A stretch of DNA of 64,000 nt, taken from the NCBI GenBank assembly GCA_015272325.1, contig JACYLU010000001.1, forward strand, positions 62,001 to 126,000, in the 5' to 3' direction. Positions 33,732 to 43,384 of this stretch are shown in pieces. The stretch comes from Synechococcales cyanobacterium C42_A2020_086. GTDB taxonomy: Bacteria; Cyanobacteriota; Cyanobacteriia; Elainellales; Elainellaceae. Position 1 is the first letter of the stretch; each line of letters opens with the position of its first letter. A model generated the notes under the pieces. It ran no database searches and was not told the origin of the DNA. It saw nothing but the letters and a program-made list of their open reading frames with translations. Position numbers and translations under genes: made by a program.

Positions 33732-34122
33732 GATTTTCGTTTAATTACGGTATTGCGCGTTTGGTTTCTGTCAGAACTATCCGTTACAGAAGGGTTCCAG
33801 AACGAGGATAGAAAAATATCCGCTGTAAATGTATCGAAAAAAGTTAGATCAAACGTTGGATTATGTATTTAGACGGGCTGTCATCAATGTAAAGCAAAAT
33901 CCAACTTTTTCAAACTGACAAATTTCAAAAGCTGTCCTAGATTGAATCAGAGAAACATTGAAATGACATTCCATTTAGGATTAGCGAACAATCACCACAG
34001 TACCGTCTCACCACAGTACTGTCTCAGTGCTAGTTGCAGCCATAATCGAGTGTTGCCGCAAACGATAGAGTCAATGCGAGCAAGCAAAGGAACATTGAAA
34101 AGAACGCACAGGAAGCTTCTTT
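33732..34122. other. Divergent intergenic region
   Basis: AT-rich, probably holding promoters for the membrane protein and the cupin gene. A 16-bp tandem duplication lies at 33993-34024. A 65-codon open frame at 33942-34139 has no ribosome site and overlaps the cupin start, so I do not call it. Confidence 0.45.
33993..34024. repeat. Two-copy 16-bp tandem duplication
   Basis: CACCACAGTACCGTCT and CACCACAGTACTGTCT lie head to tail with one difference. Confidence 0.9.
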
Positions 34123-34599
34123 ATGACCACATCATCTAATCATCCTAATCATTGCTCCACTGAAGCAGCCAATCGAGTCGAACAGCAGCCTGCTGCAATC
34201 ATCACTGTGCGCCCCGATGCTGAAATACTGACCCAGCAGCAATTGCCCTACTTCGTCGGCATTTCGGCAGCCACGGCAGGCTCACAAGATATTTCGATGT
34301 GTCTAGTTGCGATTCCTCCTGGTGCGTCTGCCGAGCCACATTTTCATCTGGGCTATGAAACGGCTATTTATCTCATTCAGGGACGGGTTGAAACTCGCTA
34401 CGGACCAGAACTGGCAAACTCGGTAGTGAACGAAACGGGAGATTTCATATTTATCCCTCCGGGCGTTCTCCATCAGCCCCGCAATCTGAATCCATCTGAA
34501 CCCGCCTATGCGCTGGTTGCTCGCAACAATCCCAACGAGCAGGAAAATACGGTTCTCTACAGTCCGCATCAACCTGAAGACGCTGCGAAGCAGTCCTAA
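34123..34599 (+). CDS. Cupin-domain protein
   Basis: 158 residues. Cupin motif 1 is PPGASAEPHFHLGYETAIYLIQG (H-x-H and Glu) and motif 2 is GDFIFIPPGVLHQPRN (late His), so a metal site of H, H, E, H is intact. The single barrel suggests a small metal-dependent enzyme or sensor; the substrate is unknown. About 30 polar residues precede the barrel. Confidence 0.85.
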   Translation: MTTSSNHPNHCSTEAANRVEQQPAAIITVRPDAEILTQQQLPYFVGISAATAGSQDISMCLVAIPPGASAEPHFHLGYETAIYLIQGRVETRYGPELANSVVNETGDFIFIPPGVLHQPRNLNPSEPAYALVARNNPNEQENTVLYSPHQPEDAAKQS

Positions 34600-34884
34600 C
34601 CATGACTCTAGAACCTGTTCCTGGCTCATGAGATGGCGTTTGAAACATCGTTAATAGACTGCGTCTATGCCCATACGCTAGCAGAGCCAAATGCATCCGT
34701 GCGGGTACTGTAGAAGTGTGGAATGACCAAAGTATCAGAGGCCATCGATCCGGACATTGGCAATGTATGGCAATGGGAAATAGTGAGAGTTCAATACATC
34801 TGCTGACAATAGTCCTGCGTTCCTAAACCATTCATGAATATTCAAGTGTTAATCATACCTCTAGTAATTTTCTGAAGATTTCCC

Positions 34885-35361
34885 ATGATTCACCACCTTT
34901 CGATTGCTGCTTATCATCCTAGGCATGTGGCTTGTGTTTTGGCAGAACTCTTTCAAGGAGAAGCAGTTCCGTTTCCAGATCCCCACTATCTAGATAGCTA
35001 CGTAGCGCTCACCTTTGATATCCACGGAACGGTCGTTGACGTGCATCCTTTTGCAACAGAACTGATTCCCAGTTCTGAGGGCAATGCTTTTCAGTCTAGA
35101 CAAAATCTCGCCGCATCTCGGTATACCGCCACCCATGCTGCCATTTCAGTGCCCGTCAGTGAGGAGCAAATTCAAGCTATTGCTGTCCGTGAAGGGTGGC
35201 AATTACGGTACCGGAAAGGCTTCTTTGATGTCATCGAGTTGTGGATCGAAAATCGCGTGTTGGTAGAGCTACTGCCGCCTGCGCTTGCCTCGGAATACCT
35301 AGGATTTATGGAGCCGCAGGCATTAAGGCATTTCTTTGCAGCCAAGGCGGCCTCAACTTGA
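34885..35361 (+). CDS. VOC-superfamily-like protein (glyoxalase fold, tentative)
   Basis: 158 residues. The opening MIHHLSIAAYHPRHVACVLAELF and the later VALTFDIHGTVVDVHPF and THAAISVPVSEEQIQAIA follow a beta-alpha-beta-beta-beta plan like VOC/glyoxalase proteins. Final strands FFDVIELWIENRVLVELLPP complete a second half. I do not see a full metal-ligand set and cannot assign a reaction. It appears monocistronic. Confidence 0.65.
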   Translation: MIHHLSIAAYHPRHVACVLAELFQGEAVPFPDPHYLDSYVALTFDIHGTVVDVHPFATELIPSSEGNAFQSRQNLAASRYTATHAAISVPVSEEQIQAIAVREGWQLRYRKGFFDVIELWIENRVLVELLPPALASEYLGFMEPQALRHFFAAKAAST

Positions 35362-35410
35362 GCCAATACTCGACTTGGGCAAATAAATACAATTGAGAGT
35401 CGTAAGCAAG

Positions 35411-36067
35411 ATGATGAACCCTCAGTCCTTTGAAGACGTGCTGCGGTTTTGGTTTCCGCCGCGATTTGAGCAAGACCAGGCAACGCTGGCTCACCAGTGG
35501 CAACGGTGGTTTCGTGGTGGCGGAGATGCCGAGATCATTCAGCAATTTTCGTCGTTACTGGCATGGGCCATTCGCGGTGAATTAGATGACTGGTCGCAGG
35601 CACCCCACTCACGGCTAGCGCTGATCCTTGTCTTGGATCAGTTTTCGCGAACGATCTATCGGGGAACGCCCCAAGCCTTCGCTCAGGATGCAACTGCCTG
35701 TACGTTAACTCGAGAAGGCATCGAAATCGGACATTACGCCGCCCTTGAGACGCCCTGGGAGCAGACCTTCTTTTTCCTGCCTCTAGGACACTCCGAAGAT
35801 CTGGAAGATTTGGAACTTGTGACTCGACTGGCGGATGATCTAGCGCAAAAGGCATCCCCTACCGAGCGAGCATGGCTGGAGTTCTCCGCAGAACAGGCTC
35901 ATCGCCATCGCGATGTGATTGCCCGATTTGGTCGTCATCCCCATCGCAATCAGGTTTTAGGACGCTCCTCCACTCCCGATGAACTTCAGTATCTCGCGAC
36001 CGAGCAACTCGTTCATACGCGACCGCTACCGCCACAGTTATCGCAGATCCTGGGTATCCGTGAGTGA
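35411..36067 (+). CDS. DUF924 family protein
   Basis: About 218 residues from ATG 35411 (or the next codon, 35414); the frame opens at a TTG at 35393. DUF924 hallmarks are clear: VLRFWFPPRF, LILVLDQFSRTIYRGTPQAFAQD, FFFLPLGHSEDLEDLELV and HRDVIARFGRHPHRNQVLGR. The all-helical fold resembles TPR proteins; the function is unknown. Confidence 0.9.
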   Translation: MMNPQSFEDVLRFWFPPRFEQDQATLAHQWQRWFRGGGDAEIIQQFSSLLAWAIRGELDDWSQAPHSRLALILVLDQFSRTIYRGTPQAFAQDATACTLTREGIEIGHYAALETPWEQTFFFLPLGHSEDLEDLELVTRLADDLAQKASPTERAWLEFSAEQAHRHRDVIARFGRHPHRNQVLGRSSTPDELQYLATEQLVHTRPLPPQLSQILGIRE

Positions 36068-37034
36068 TCCGATTCGGAGCATAGGACAATGCAACTTCTT
36101 GAATGAATTGATGCTGGGCAAGTCTAGCAACTTCAACTTCATTAGCGATGAACCTTGAAGTGATGCATGAGTGCAACGCTCCCAATTTCCTACTGGATTG
36201 GGTAGCCAATGCTTTAATCCACCACTGCATGAGTAACGCCTTCAACTAACACCTTCAACTAACACATTGAGCAATCTCTATCATTTCTATAGTTTTATAG
36301 AATCACATTAACTATATAGAACTATGTAGTCAAACTATCGCAGAATGAGTGCGGCAGTATGCACAAGCACCTTGCTCTTAATGACCCAGTTTCCCTTGTT
36401 GAACCGATGCCAAAATTCGCTGGTGGTTTTGCTGCTTAAACAATCCTGCTGTTGCTTAAATTCAAAAAAGTTCATGTTTTTTCAGCCCAGTTTCAACACT
36501 TTGTCGTTGCGGACTGAGAACGACCGTAGACGCGCAGGAACAGGGTTTCACCAACGTTGTGAGACGATTTGCTCTCGCCTTAAGAGTTTATGGTTTTTAG
36601 CACTGCACAGTTTACAAAAGCGCTATGATTGCAGTGTAGAGAGATAGGTAAAGTTTCCTAGTTCAAGACTGAACTAAGGCTAAACTAAAATGGATCGAGG
36701 GTCGCAGGAGTTCAAGTGGAAATTCGACTAGACGACAGTTTACGTCTAAGAACCACATCTAAAAAACAAAATCGAACCACAATCGAATCACAATCTGACT
36801 AGGCTAACCGAGCACAGCTCAACTATTCATGACGATTAGCCATGACGATTGGAAGGCGCAGAAGAATTGGCAATGAAATCGTTGCCTTGTTAGGGCAAAT
36901 TCAGTTCTAGCAAAAGCGCTGGATCTAATGTCGCAAGAGGTATCTTACTCCGCATTATCGATCAGGAGAACGTCCTGTCTTGAGGTTTTTCTAAACCTTG
37001 GACCATTCTCATGTCTGCATTCAGGAGATTCATC
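36068..37034. other. Long gap upstream of ppsA
   Basis: 967 bp without a gene I can support. It has three short tandem duplications (13 bp at 36239-36264, 11 bp at 36770-36791, 13 bp at 36828-36853), an AT-rich palindromic patch at 36285-36330, a TTTACA -35-like box at 36611, and near ppsA a small hairpin AGGTTT/AAACCT (36983-36998). A 100-codon open frame at 36345-36647 lacks a ribosome site and familiar motifs. A long ppsA leader or an unrecognised RNA is possible. Confidence 0.45.
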
Positions 37035-39572
37035 ATGGTTACTGCAAAACAGCTTGAAGGCAATCTCAATCCCGATCGCAACTTTAAAGAAACGGCGTTT
37101 ATCCTCTGGTTTGAGCAGGTTGGCATTGAAGATATTCCCTTAGTTGGCGGTAAAAATGCTTCGTTGGGGGAAATGATTCAGCAGCTGGCACCGAAGGGCG
37201 TTAATGTGCCTACCGGCTTCGCCACAACGGCCTATGCGTTCCGCTATTTTGTACGCAATGCGGGGCTTGATGATCGCCTGCGGCAGCTCTTTGCTGATCT
37301 CAATGTCAACGATGTCAACAACCTGCGTGAGCGGGGGCGGCAAGCTCGAGCAATGATTTTGCACACGCCTTTCCCGCCAGAGTTGGAATCGGCTATTGTT
37401 GATGCCTATATCAAGCTCTGCGAGCGCTACGGTAGCCAGTCCCGTTCCTGTGAGGCACTCTCGGGCACAGCCCAGGAAGAATGCCGCCGCTATAGCAGTG
37501 ATGTGGATGTGGCGGTGCGGTCGAGTGCGACTGCCGAAGATCTGCCCGATGCCAGCTTTGCGGGGCAACAGGAAACCTATCTCAACGTTCATGGTGTGCA
37601 TTCGGTGCTCGATGCCTGCCACCGCTGTTTTGCATCCCTGTTTACCGATCGGGCGATTTCTTACCGCACCCTCAAGGGGTTTGACCACTTTGAAGTGGCG
37701 CTGTCGGTGGGCGTGCAGAAAATGGTGCGCTCCGATTTAGCCTCTTCGGGCGTGATGTTCTCAATCGATACGGAAACCGGCTTCCGCAATGCCGCTCTTG
37801 TAACAGCCGCTTACGGGTTGGGCGAAAATGTGGTGCAGGGCGCGGTTAACCCAGATGAGTATTTCGTGTTCAAGCCCACGCTGAAGCAAGGCTTCCGCCC
37901 CATTCTAGAAAAACGGCTGGGCAGCAAAGAAATCAAAATGGTGTACGACTTGGGCGGCGGCAAGCTGACGAAGAATGTGCCGGTGCCTCTGTCCGAACGG
38001 CAACAGTATGCCATCACCGATGACGAGATCCTAAAGCTAGCTGAATGGGCTTGCATCATCGAAGACCACTATTCTGCCGTGCGGGGGATAGACTCGCCGA
38101 TGGATATCGAGTGGGCTAAAGATGGCTTGACTGGCGAGCTGTATATCGTGCAGGCGCGCCCGGAAACGGTGCAGTCTCAGAAAGCCAACAATGTCCTGAA
38201 GACCTACCGGCTACAGGGCACAGGCGAAGTGCTAGTTACCGGGCGTGCTGTTGGCGAGATGATCGGTCAGGGACGGGCGCGAGTCATTTTGGATGTCCAC
38301 AAAATTGACCAGTTCCGCCCCGGCGAAGTGCTGGTAACCAACAAAACTGACCCCGATTGGGAGCCGATCATGAAGCAAGCTAGCGCCATTGTTACCAATC
38401 AGGGGGGGCGTACTTGCCATGCGGCCATCATTGCTCGCGAGATGGGCATCCCGGCAATCGTCGGCTGCGGCAACGCCACCGGCACGATCCAAACGGGGCA
38501 AGATGTCACAGTCTCCTGCGCCGAAGGGGAGGAAGGGCGCGTTTACGCGGGGCTCGTGCCCTTTGAGGTCCAAGAAACGGCTCTCAACAGCTTGCCGCGC
38601 ACCCGTACTCAGATTTTGATGAATGTCGGCAACCCCGAGGAAGCCTTTGGGCTAGCGGCGATTCCCTGCGATGGCGTCGGTCTGGCGCGCTTGGAATTCA
38701 TTATTGCCAATCACATCAAGACCCATCCGCTAGCGCTGCTCCACTTCGACGAGCTGCAAGATGCGAGCGCCAAGCAGCAAATCGCTGAGCTGACCCGACT
38801 CTACAAAAATAAAGCCGATTATTTCGTAGACAAGCTGGCTAGCGGCGTGGGCATGATTGCGGCTGCTTTCTATCCCAAACCAGTCGTGGTGCGGATGTCC
38901 GATTTCAAGAGCAACGAGTATGCCAACCTGCTGGGCGGACGCGAGTTTGAGCCAAACGAAGAAAACCCGATGATTGGCTGGCGCGGGGCATCCCGCTACT
39001 ACGACCCGAAATACGCCGCGGCGTATGGGCTGGAATGTCAAGCTCTGAAGCGAGTCCGCGATGACATGGGTCTCACCAACGTGATTCCAATGATTCCCTT
39101 CTGCCGCACGCCCGCTGAGGGACGTAAAGTGCTGGCAGAAATGGCCAAACACGGACTGGTGCGCGGTGAAAACGGCTTGCAGGTCTACGTGATGTGCGAG
39201 ATTCCTAACAACGTCATTCTTGCCGACCAGTTCAGCGAAATCTTTGACGGTTTCTCGATTGGCTCCAACGACCTCACCCAACTCACCCTCGGTCTCGACC
39301 GCGACTCGGCGCTAGTTGCCTCCATCTTTGACGAGCGCGACGACGGCGTCAAGGCGATGGTGCAGCAGGTGATTCAGAAAGCGAAAGCCAACCACCGCAA
39401 GATCGGCATCTGTGGTCAGGCTCCCAGCGACTATCCCGAGTTTGCTGCCTTTCTCGTGGAGCAAGGCATTGACTCGATTAGCCTCAACCCCGATTCCGTG
39501 CTGAAGACACTGCTGAAGGTCGCTGAAGTGGAGCAGTCCCTAGCGGCACGCTCCTCATCTCAAGTGACTTGA
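37035..39572 (+). CDS. ppsA: Phosphoenolpyruvate synthase
   Basis: About 845 residues from ATG 37035, chosen because AGGAGA lies 7-12 bases before it; an upstream ATG at 37011 lacks this. The N-terminal ATP-grasp region has WFEQVGIEDIPLVGGKNASLGEM and VAVRSSATAEDLPDASFAGQQET. The phospho-His domain has GGRTCHAAIIAREMGIPAIVG, with the catalytic His. The C-terminal PEP/pyruvate barrel ends with GICGQAPSDYPEFAAFLV and SISLNPDSV, with the catalytic Cys. It makes PEP from pyruvate and ATP. A strong terminator follows. Confidence 0.96.
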   Translation: MVTAKQLEGNLNPDRNFKETAFILWFEQVGIEDIPLVGGKNASLGEMIQQLAPKGVNVPTGFATTAYAFRYFVRNAGLDDRLRQLFADLNVNDVNNLRERGRQARAMILHTPFPPELESAIVDAYIKLCERYGSQSRSCEALSGTAQEECRRYSSDVDVAVRSSATAEDLPDASFAGQQETYLNVHGVHSVLDACHRCFASLFTDRAISYRTLKGFDHFEVALSVGVQKMVRSDLASSGVMFSIDTETGFRNAALVTAAYGLGENVVQGAVNPDEYFVFKPTLKQGFRPILEKRLGSKEIKMVYDLGGGKLTKNVPVPLSERQQYAITDDEILKLAEWACIIEDHYSAVRGIDSPMDIEWAKDGLTGELYIVQARPETVQSQKANNVLKTYRLQGTGEVLVTGRAVGEMIGQGRARVILDVHKIDQFRPGEVLVTNKTDPDWEPIMKQASAIVTNQGGRTCHAAIIAREMGIPAIVGCGNATGTIQTGQDVTVSCAEGEEGRVYAGLVPFEVQETALNSLPRTRTQILMNVGNPEEAFGLAAIPCDGVGLARLEFIIANHIKTHPLALLHFDELQDASAKQQIAELTRLYKNKADYFVDKLASGVGMIAAAFYPKPVVVRMSDFKSNEYANLLGGREFEPNEENPMIGWRGASRYYDPKYAAAYGLECQALKRVRDDMGLTNVIPMIPFCRTPAEGRKVLAEMAKHGLVRGENGLQVYVMCEIPNNVILADQFSEIFDGFSIGSNDLTQLTLGLDRDSALVASIFDERDDGVKAMVQQVIQKAKANHRKIGICGQAPSDYPEFAAFLVEQGIDSISLNPDSVLKTLLKVAEVEQSLAARSSSQVT

Positions 39573-39578
39573 CATTAG

Positions 39579-39611
39579 CCTGAATAGCGCCTGAATAGCA
39601 TTTGAATAGTA
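39579..39611. repeat. Three-copy 11-bp tandem duplication
   Basis: CCTGAATAGCG, CCTGAATAGCA and TTTGAATAGTA follow each other directly after the ppsA stop. Confidence 0.85.
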
Positions 39612-39635
39612 AGCTACTGCAATTCTAAGAACCCC

Positions 39636-39685
39636 TCGGTTTGGATTCTGTCTAGACAATCTGGCGAGTCCAAACCGATTTTCTT
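39636..39685 (+). terminator. Rho-independent terminator after ppsA
   Basis: TCGGTTTGGATTC pairs with GAGTCCAAACCGA (13 bp, one G-U pair) and TTTTCTT follows. It begins 63 bases after the ppsA stop. Confidence 0.85.
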
Positions 39686-40166
39686 GCCGATTGGCTACTA
39701 AACCAGCGTCGCTTAGCGCCAGTCCAAGGCTTGAATCACTTTATTCGCCGCCATTCGCTGTGGGGCGTGCATTGTTAATTGTTGCGGAAGCCTTTTAAAT
39801 TCTTTAGATTCCTTATCATTACTATTGATTTCTTTATTTCTAAAGCCTTGGTAAGACTGACGCTAGGTAGAAACAAACAGCTTGTTTTTATGGGATTATG
39901 ACAGCTATAGGACAGAGCTTTAAAAGTCTGACTGATGTAAAAGTTAACTTTTTCTAGATTCTAGCGCCAAAAAACTTGTAGTTTCTTATACTATAGTTAA
40001 CCTCCCGATAGAAAAGCGGGCACTCTCACTGGGTCGGACCGAATCAACCTATGCAGACTGCCCCACGGTACGTGACGGGCAACAGCCTCGACTGGACGTT
40101 GCTCTGTGTTGAGGGTAGGTGCGTATAGTGTTTTTTTCCTCCGATATGAGAGAGGTGTAACCAAGC
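39686..40166. other. Gap upstream of the ABC1/UbiB gene
   Basis: AT-rich in 39780-40000 (runs such as TTTAAATTCTTTAGATTCC), fitting a promoter region. No RNA gene or coding sequence is recognised. An 84-codon minus-strand open frame at 39997-40251 overlaps the start of the next gene and is not called. Confidence 0.5.
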
Positions 40167-41906
40167 GTGAGTGACGATCGACTGAACCAGATCCGCCGCT
40201 ACGACCCCGAGCAAATTGCTGCCTACTATCGCCGCCGCCCTTGGCGAGCAATTTGGCGAGCTTTGGTGATTTTGGGATCCTTTGCTGGGTTTTTACTAGG
40301 GCTGAAGTGGGACGAGTGGTTCAACCAAGTAGAAGCCAATAAAGCTAAACGAGCGATTCAGCTTCGAACTCTGCTGACTCGTCTAGGACCTACCTACATC
40401 AAGGTGGGGCAGGCCCTCTCCACCCGACCGGACTTGGTCCGCAAAGATTTTCTTGACGAGCTGACGAAGCTGCAGGATCGGCTGCCGCCTTTCCCTACCG
40501 AAACAGCGTTTGCCATCCTTGAGCACGAGCTGGATCGCAGCATTAGCGACATATTCAGCGAAATTTCTCCGCAGCCGGTCGCGGCGGCCAGTTTGGGGCA
40601 GGTGTATCGAGCGCGGCTGCGCAGCGGTGAAGAGGTGGCAGTCAAGGTGCAACGACCCAACCTGCTGCCGATCCTGACGCTGGATCTGTACTTGATGCGC
40701 TGGGCGGCGGGCTGGTTGACGCCTTGGCTACCGCTGAACCTTGGTCACGATTTGACGCTAGTGGTCGATGAGTTTGGCAGCAAGCTGTTTGAAGAGATCG
40801 ACTATCTCAACGAAGGTCGCAATGCCGAAGCCTTTGCTGCCAATTTTCAGGACGACCCCACGATCAAGGTGCCCTTGATCTACTGGCGCTATAGCAGTCA
40901 TCATGTGTTGACGCTGGAATGGATTCATGGCTTCAAGCTCACGGGTCTCCAGGCAGTTCGTGACTCAAATCTTGATCAAGATCGGCTGATAGAAATCGGC
41001 GTCACGGCAGGATTGCGGCAGCTTCTCGAGTACGGCTTCTTTCATGCCGATCCCCACCCCGGCAATCTGTTTGCTACGCCCGATGGTCGCATGGCCTATA
41101 TCGACTTCGGGATGATGGATCAGCTCAGCGAAGAGACAAAAGAAACTCTAGTAGATGCGGTTGTGCATCTGATCAATCACGATTACGAAGAGCTGGCAGA
41201 GGACTTCGTCAAGCTAGGCTTCCTGACGCCCAACACAGACATTCAGCCGATTGTGCCAGCTCTAGAGGCGGTGCTCGGCAATGCCCTTGGGGAAAGCGTC
41301 CGCGACTTCAACTTCAAGACGATCACTGACCAGTTTGCGTCGCTGATGTATGATTATCCCTTCCGGCTGCCCGCTAAGTTTGCCCTGATTATTCGCTCAG
41401 TCGTGACTCAGGAAGGTCTGGCCCTCAGCTTGAACCCAGACTTCAAAATTGTGGATGTCGCTTACCCCTACGTAGCGCGGCGACTGCTGACTGGAGAATC
41501 CCCACGTTTGCGGCGGCGGTTGATCGAGGTGCTGTTCCGGGATGGCAAGTTCCAGTGGCAGCGGTTGGAGAATCTCATCGCCATTGCCCGCTCCGATACA
41601 GACTTTGACCTGCTGCCCACGGCCCAACTCGGCTTACAATACCTGTTGTCGGATGAAGGTCAGTATTTGCGACGGCAATTGATTCTGGCACTCGTGGAAG
41701 ATGATCGTCTGCATACCGAAGAGGTACGACGCCTCTGGGATTTAATCAAAGACGATATTAAGCCTGCCCGCTTGTTCAATGTCGCCCTGGGTGCTTTGAC
41801 TGAGTTTTCGGCGACCGGCGCAGCGGCTCTGCTACCTTCCGTTTCTGGGTTTATGACGTTTCCCAAGGGGAATAACGGACTTGCCTCCGCCCCCGATCGC
41901 AGTTAA
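40167..41906 (+). CDS. ABC1/AarF/UbiB-family atypical kinase
   Basis: 579 residues from a GTG start with GAGAGGTG about 9 bases upstream. UbiB hallmarks: KVGQALSTRPDLV (KxGQ motif), AAASLGQVYRARL (Ala-rich nucleotide loop), EEIDYLNEGRNAEAF (ExD), FFHADPHPGNL and YIDFGMMDQ (metal-binding Asp). One N-terminal hydrophobic stretch (about 31-46) and the C-terminal membrane-like segments suggest membrane association. The family supports prenyl-lipid (quinone, tocopherol) metabolism; the exact substrate is unknown. The next gene follows in 11 bp. Confidence 0.94.
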   Translation: MSDDRLNQIRRYDPEQIAAYYRRRPWRAIWRALVILGSFAGFLLGLKWDEWFNQVEANKAKRAIQLRTLLTRLGPTYIKVGQALSTRPDLVRKDFLDELTKLQDRLPPFPTETAFAILEHELDRSISDIFSEISPQPVAAASLGQVYRARLRSGEEVAVKVQRPNLLPILTLDLYLMRWAAGWLTPWLPLNLGHDLTLVVDEFGSKLFEEIDYLNEGRNAEAFAANFQDDPTIKVPLIYWRYSSHHVLTLEWIHGFKLTGLQAVRDSNLDQDRLIEIGVTAGLRQLLEYGFFHADPHPGNLFATPDGRMAYIDFGMMDQLSEETKETLVDAVVHLINHDYEELAEDFVKLGFLTPNTDIQPIVPALEAVLGNALGESVRDFNFKTITDQFASLMYDYPFRLPAKFALIIRSVVTQEGLALSLNPDFKIVDVAYPYVARRLLTGESPRLRRRLIEVLFRDGKFQWQRLENLIAIARSDTDFDLLPTAQLGLQYLLSDEGQYLRRQLILALVEDDRLHTEEVRRLWDLIKDDIKPARLFNVALGALTEFSATGAAALLPSVSGFMTFPKGNNGLASAPDRS

Positions 41907-41917
41907 GGAGCTACTTC

Positions 41918-42280
41918 GTGGACTACAATCCTCCCTATTTTTTGCTGGTTGTTGGGTTGCTGATGAGTTTAACCTCCGGCGTTGCCTTCGAAACCACACT
42001 CAAGCAGTCCGTACAAGATTGGTCGCGTAACCGCTCGACTCGCACCCTAGCGACTCTACAAGGCGTATCGCTGCTGCTTCCCTTTATCGGGATTTGTGCC
42101 GGGGTGTGTGTGTTTCTGGCGTCCGGCATCATGATTTTTGGTTTTCCGGGGCTGCCTGCCTACGGTGCCGCCTTTCTGCTGACAGTATTGACCGGAACGT
42201 TGGTTTGGTCGCAGTTAGGGCAAATTTTGCTGCAGCTCGAACAGGGGGGGTCTAAGGCCCTCGATCTGGATTCGTTCTAG
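41918..42280 (+). CDS. Small cyanobacterial membrane protein, UbiB-linked
   Basis: 120 residues from GTG 41918, with AAGGAG 8-13 bases upstream. It has three hydrophobic segments (about 7-24, 50-76, 79-101) and a polar acidic tail. It is not a family I can name. The 11-bp spacing to the ABC1/UbiB gene and the shared terminator downstream point to one operon and a linked role in the membrane. Confidence 0.78.
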   Translation: MDYNPPYFLLVVGLLMSLTSGVAFETTLKQSVQDWSRNRSTRTLATLQGVSLLLPFIGICAGVCVFLASGIMIFGFPGLPAYGAAFLLTVLTGTLVWSQLGQILLQLEQGGSKALDLDSF

Positions 42281-42358
42281 CCACCTCTGCTGCCCTCAGA
42301 GGTTTTGCGATTTCCCTGGAGTTCAATCCACTCAACTATTTGCTCGACTATTCGATTG

Positions 42359-42408
42359 CCCCCGATGAGTCTGGATCGGTTTCTGATCATCTAGGGGGTT
42401 TTGTTTTG
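42359..42408 (+). terminator. Rho-independent terminator after the UbiB operon
   Basis: CCCCCGATGA pairs with TCATC-TA-GGGGG (two-base bulge) and is followed by TTTTGTTTTG. It lies about 80 bases after the operon's last stop. Confidence 0.7.
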
Positions 42409-42451
42409 GGTGCGCCATTCGGTTGGCAGGTTATCGCAGATTAAACTGAGA

Positions 42452-43384
42452 TTAAACTAGGCAATCCAGAAACTTGAGAATTGCCGTGTTCACCGCCTTT
42501 GGGTTCCCGCTGGATGCTACATGCCCGCAGTTGGGAATGAGTTGAAACTCGGCATTAGGAAGCAAATCGGAGAGCTTATTGCCACTCTCTAGCGGAAACC
42601 AGCGGTCGCAGTCGGACCAGAGAATTAGCGTCGGACAGGTGACGCGCGGCAGGTTTTGCTGAATCTGCGTGATCCAGTTAGGCTGCTGCCGCTGACTGCG
42701 CTCGATCTCGCGAGCTGCCAACTGCAAATCGACCGTGAATTGCGTCAGAGGTCCCGAGTGGTAGAGGTAGGGGTAGGTGAGCCAGTAGATTTCTTCGTCG
42801 GTAATCTGCGCCGGGTCAAAGACTACCTCCTGCCGCAGTAGGTGCGCGATGGCACGCACGAGAGGCGCAAACCCGCGAGCCAACTGTTGCTGATCCACAA
42901 GCTGCACCAGCGGCAAGGGCAAATAGGACAAGAGCCGCATGCCCCAGCTTGGCAACTGGTCAGGGAAAATCGGCACGTTAATCACCACTAACCGCTCGAC
43001 CAACTCTGGATAAGCCTGAACCAGCGCCAGGGCCGTCAGTGCTCCCAGCGATTCGCCAGCAATGTAGACCGGCGGCTCTGCTAGGGCACGAATGATCTGA
43101 GCCAGTTCGTTCACCTGATGCCCAACAACCTCCGGTGGGGAAAGAGTTTGGGAGAAGCCGTAGCCCTTGGCGTCTACACAAATCACGCGAAACTGCTGGG
43201 CAAGCGGCTGCACACTGTAGCGCCAGTTATAGCTCCAGCTTCCCAAACCATGCAGCAAAAACAGGGGACGTCCCCTTCCAGCTTCCCCATAGGCAATCTC
43301 AACCGGGCACTGCTGGGCATCCAGAATCCTCAGGGTTTGCCGTCCACGAGGAAAAGTATGCTGCCAGAAGTCAGGAGGCATCAT
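42452..43384 (-). CDS. Alpha/beta hydrolase
   Basis: 310 residues from ATG 43384, whose ATGA overlaps the stop of the DUF1003 gene upstream, so the two are translationally coupled. The oxyanion motif is LHGLGSW (about 44-50), the nucleophile elbow GESLGA has Ser112, the acid is likely Asp in LILWSDCDRWFP, and the His is in IPNCGHVASSG. The triad is complete. It belongs to the broad epoxide-hydrolase/haloperoxidase-like group; the substrate is unknown. Confidence 0.9.
   Translation of the reverse strand: MMPPDFWQHTFPRGRQTLRILDAQQCPVEIAYGEAGRGRPLFLLHGLGSWSYNWRYSVQPLAQQFRVICVDAKGYGFSQTLSPPEVVGHQVNELAQIIRALAEPPVYIAGESLGALTALALVQAYPELVERLVVINVPIFPDQLPSWGMRLLSYLPLPLVQLVDQQQLARGFAPLVRAIAHLLRQEVVFDPAQITDEEIYWLTYPYLYHSGPLTQFTVDLQLAAREIERSQRQQPNWITQIQQNLPRVTCPTLILWSDCDRWFPLESGNKLSDLLPNAEFQLIPNCGHVASSGNPKAVNTAILKFLDCLV

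Noticed and set aside
34451-34696. 81-codon minus-strand frame near the cupin gene that looked like a transposase remnant
   Set aside because: No transposase motif and no terminal repeats; overlaps the cupin gene antisense.
36345-36647. 100-codon open frame in the gap before ppsA
   Set aside because: No ribosome site and Cys/Leu-rich composition without a known pattern; not enough to call a gene.
37140-37688. 182-codon minus-strand open frame inside ppsA
   Set aside because: Antisense to well-conserved ATP-grasp sequence, no recognisable protein features.
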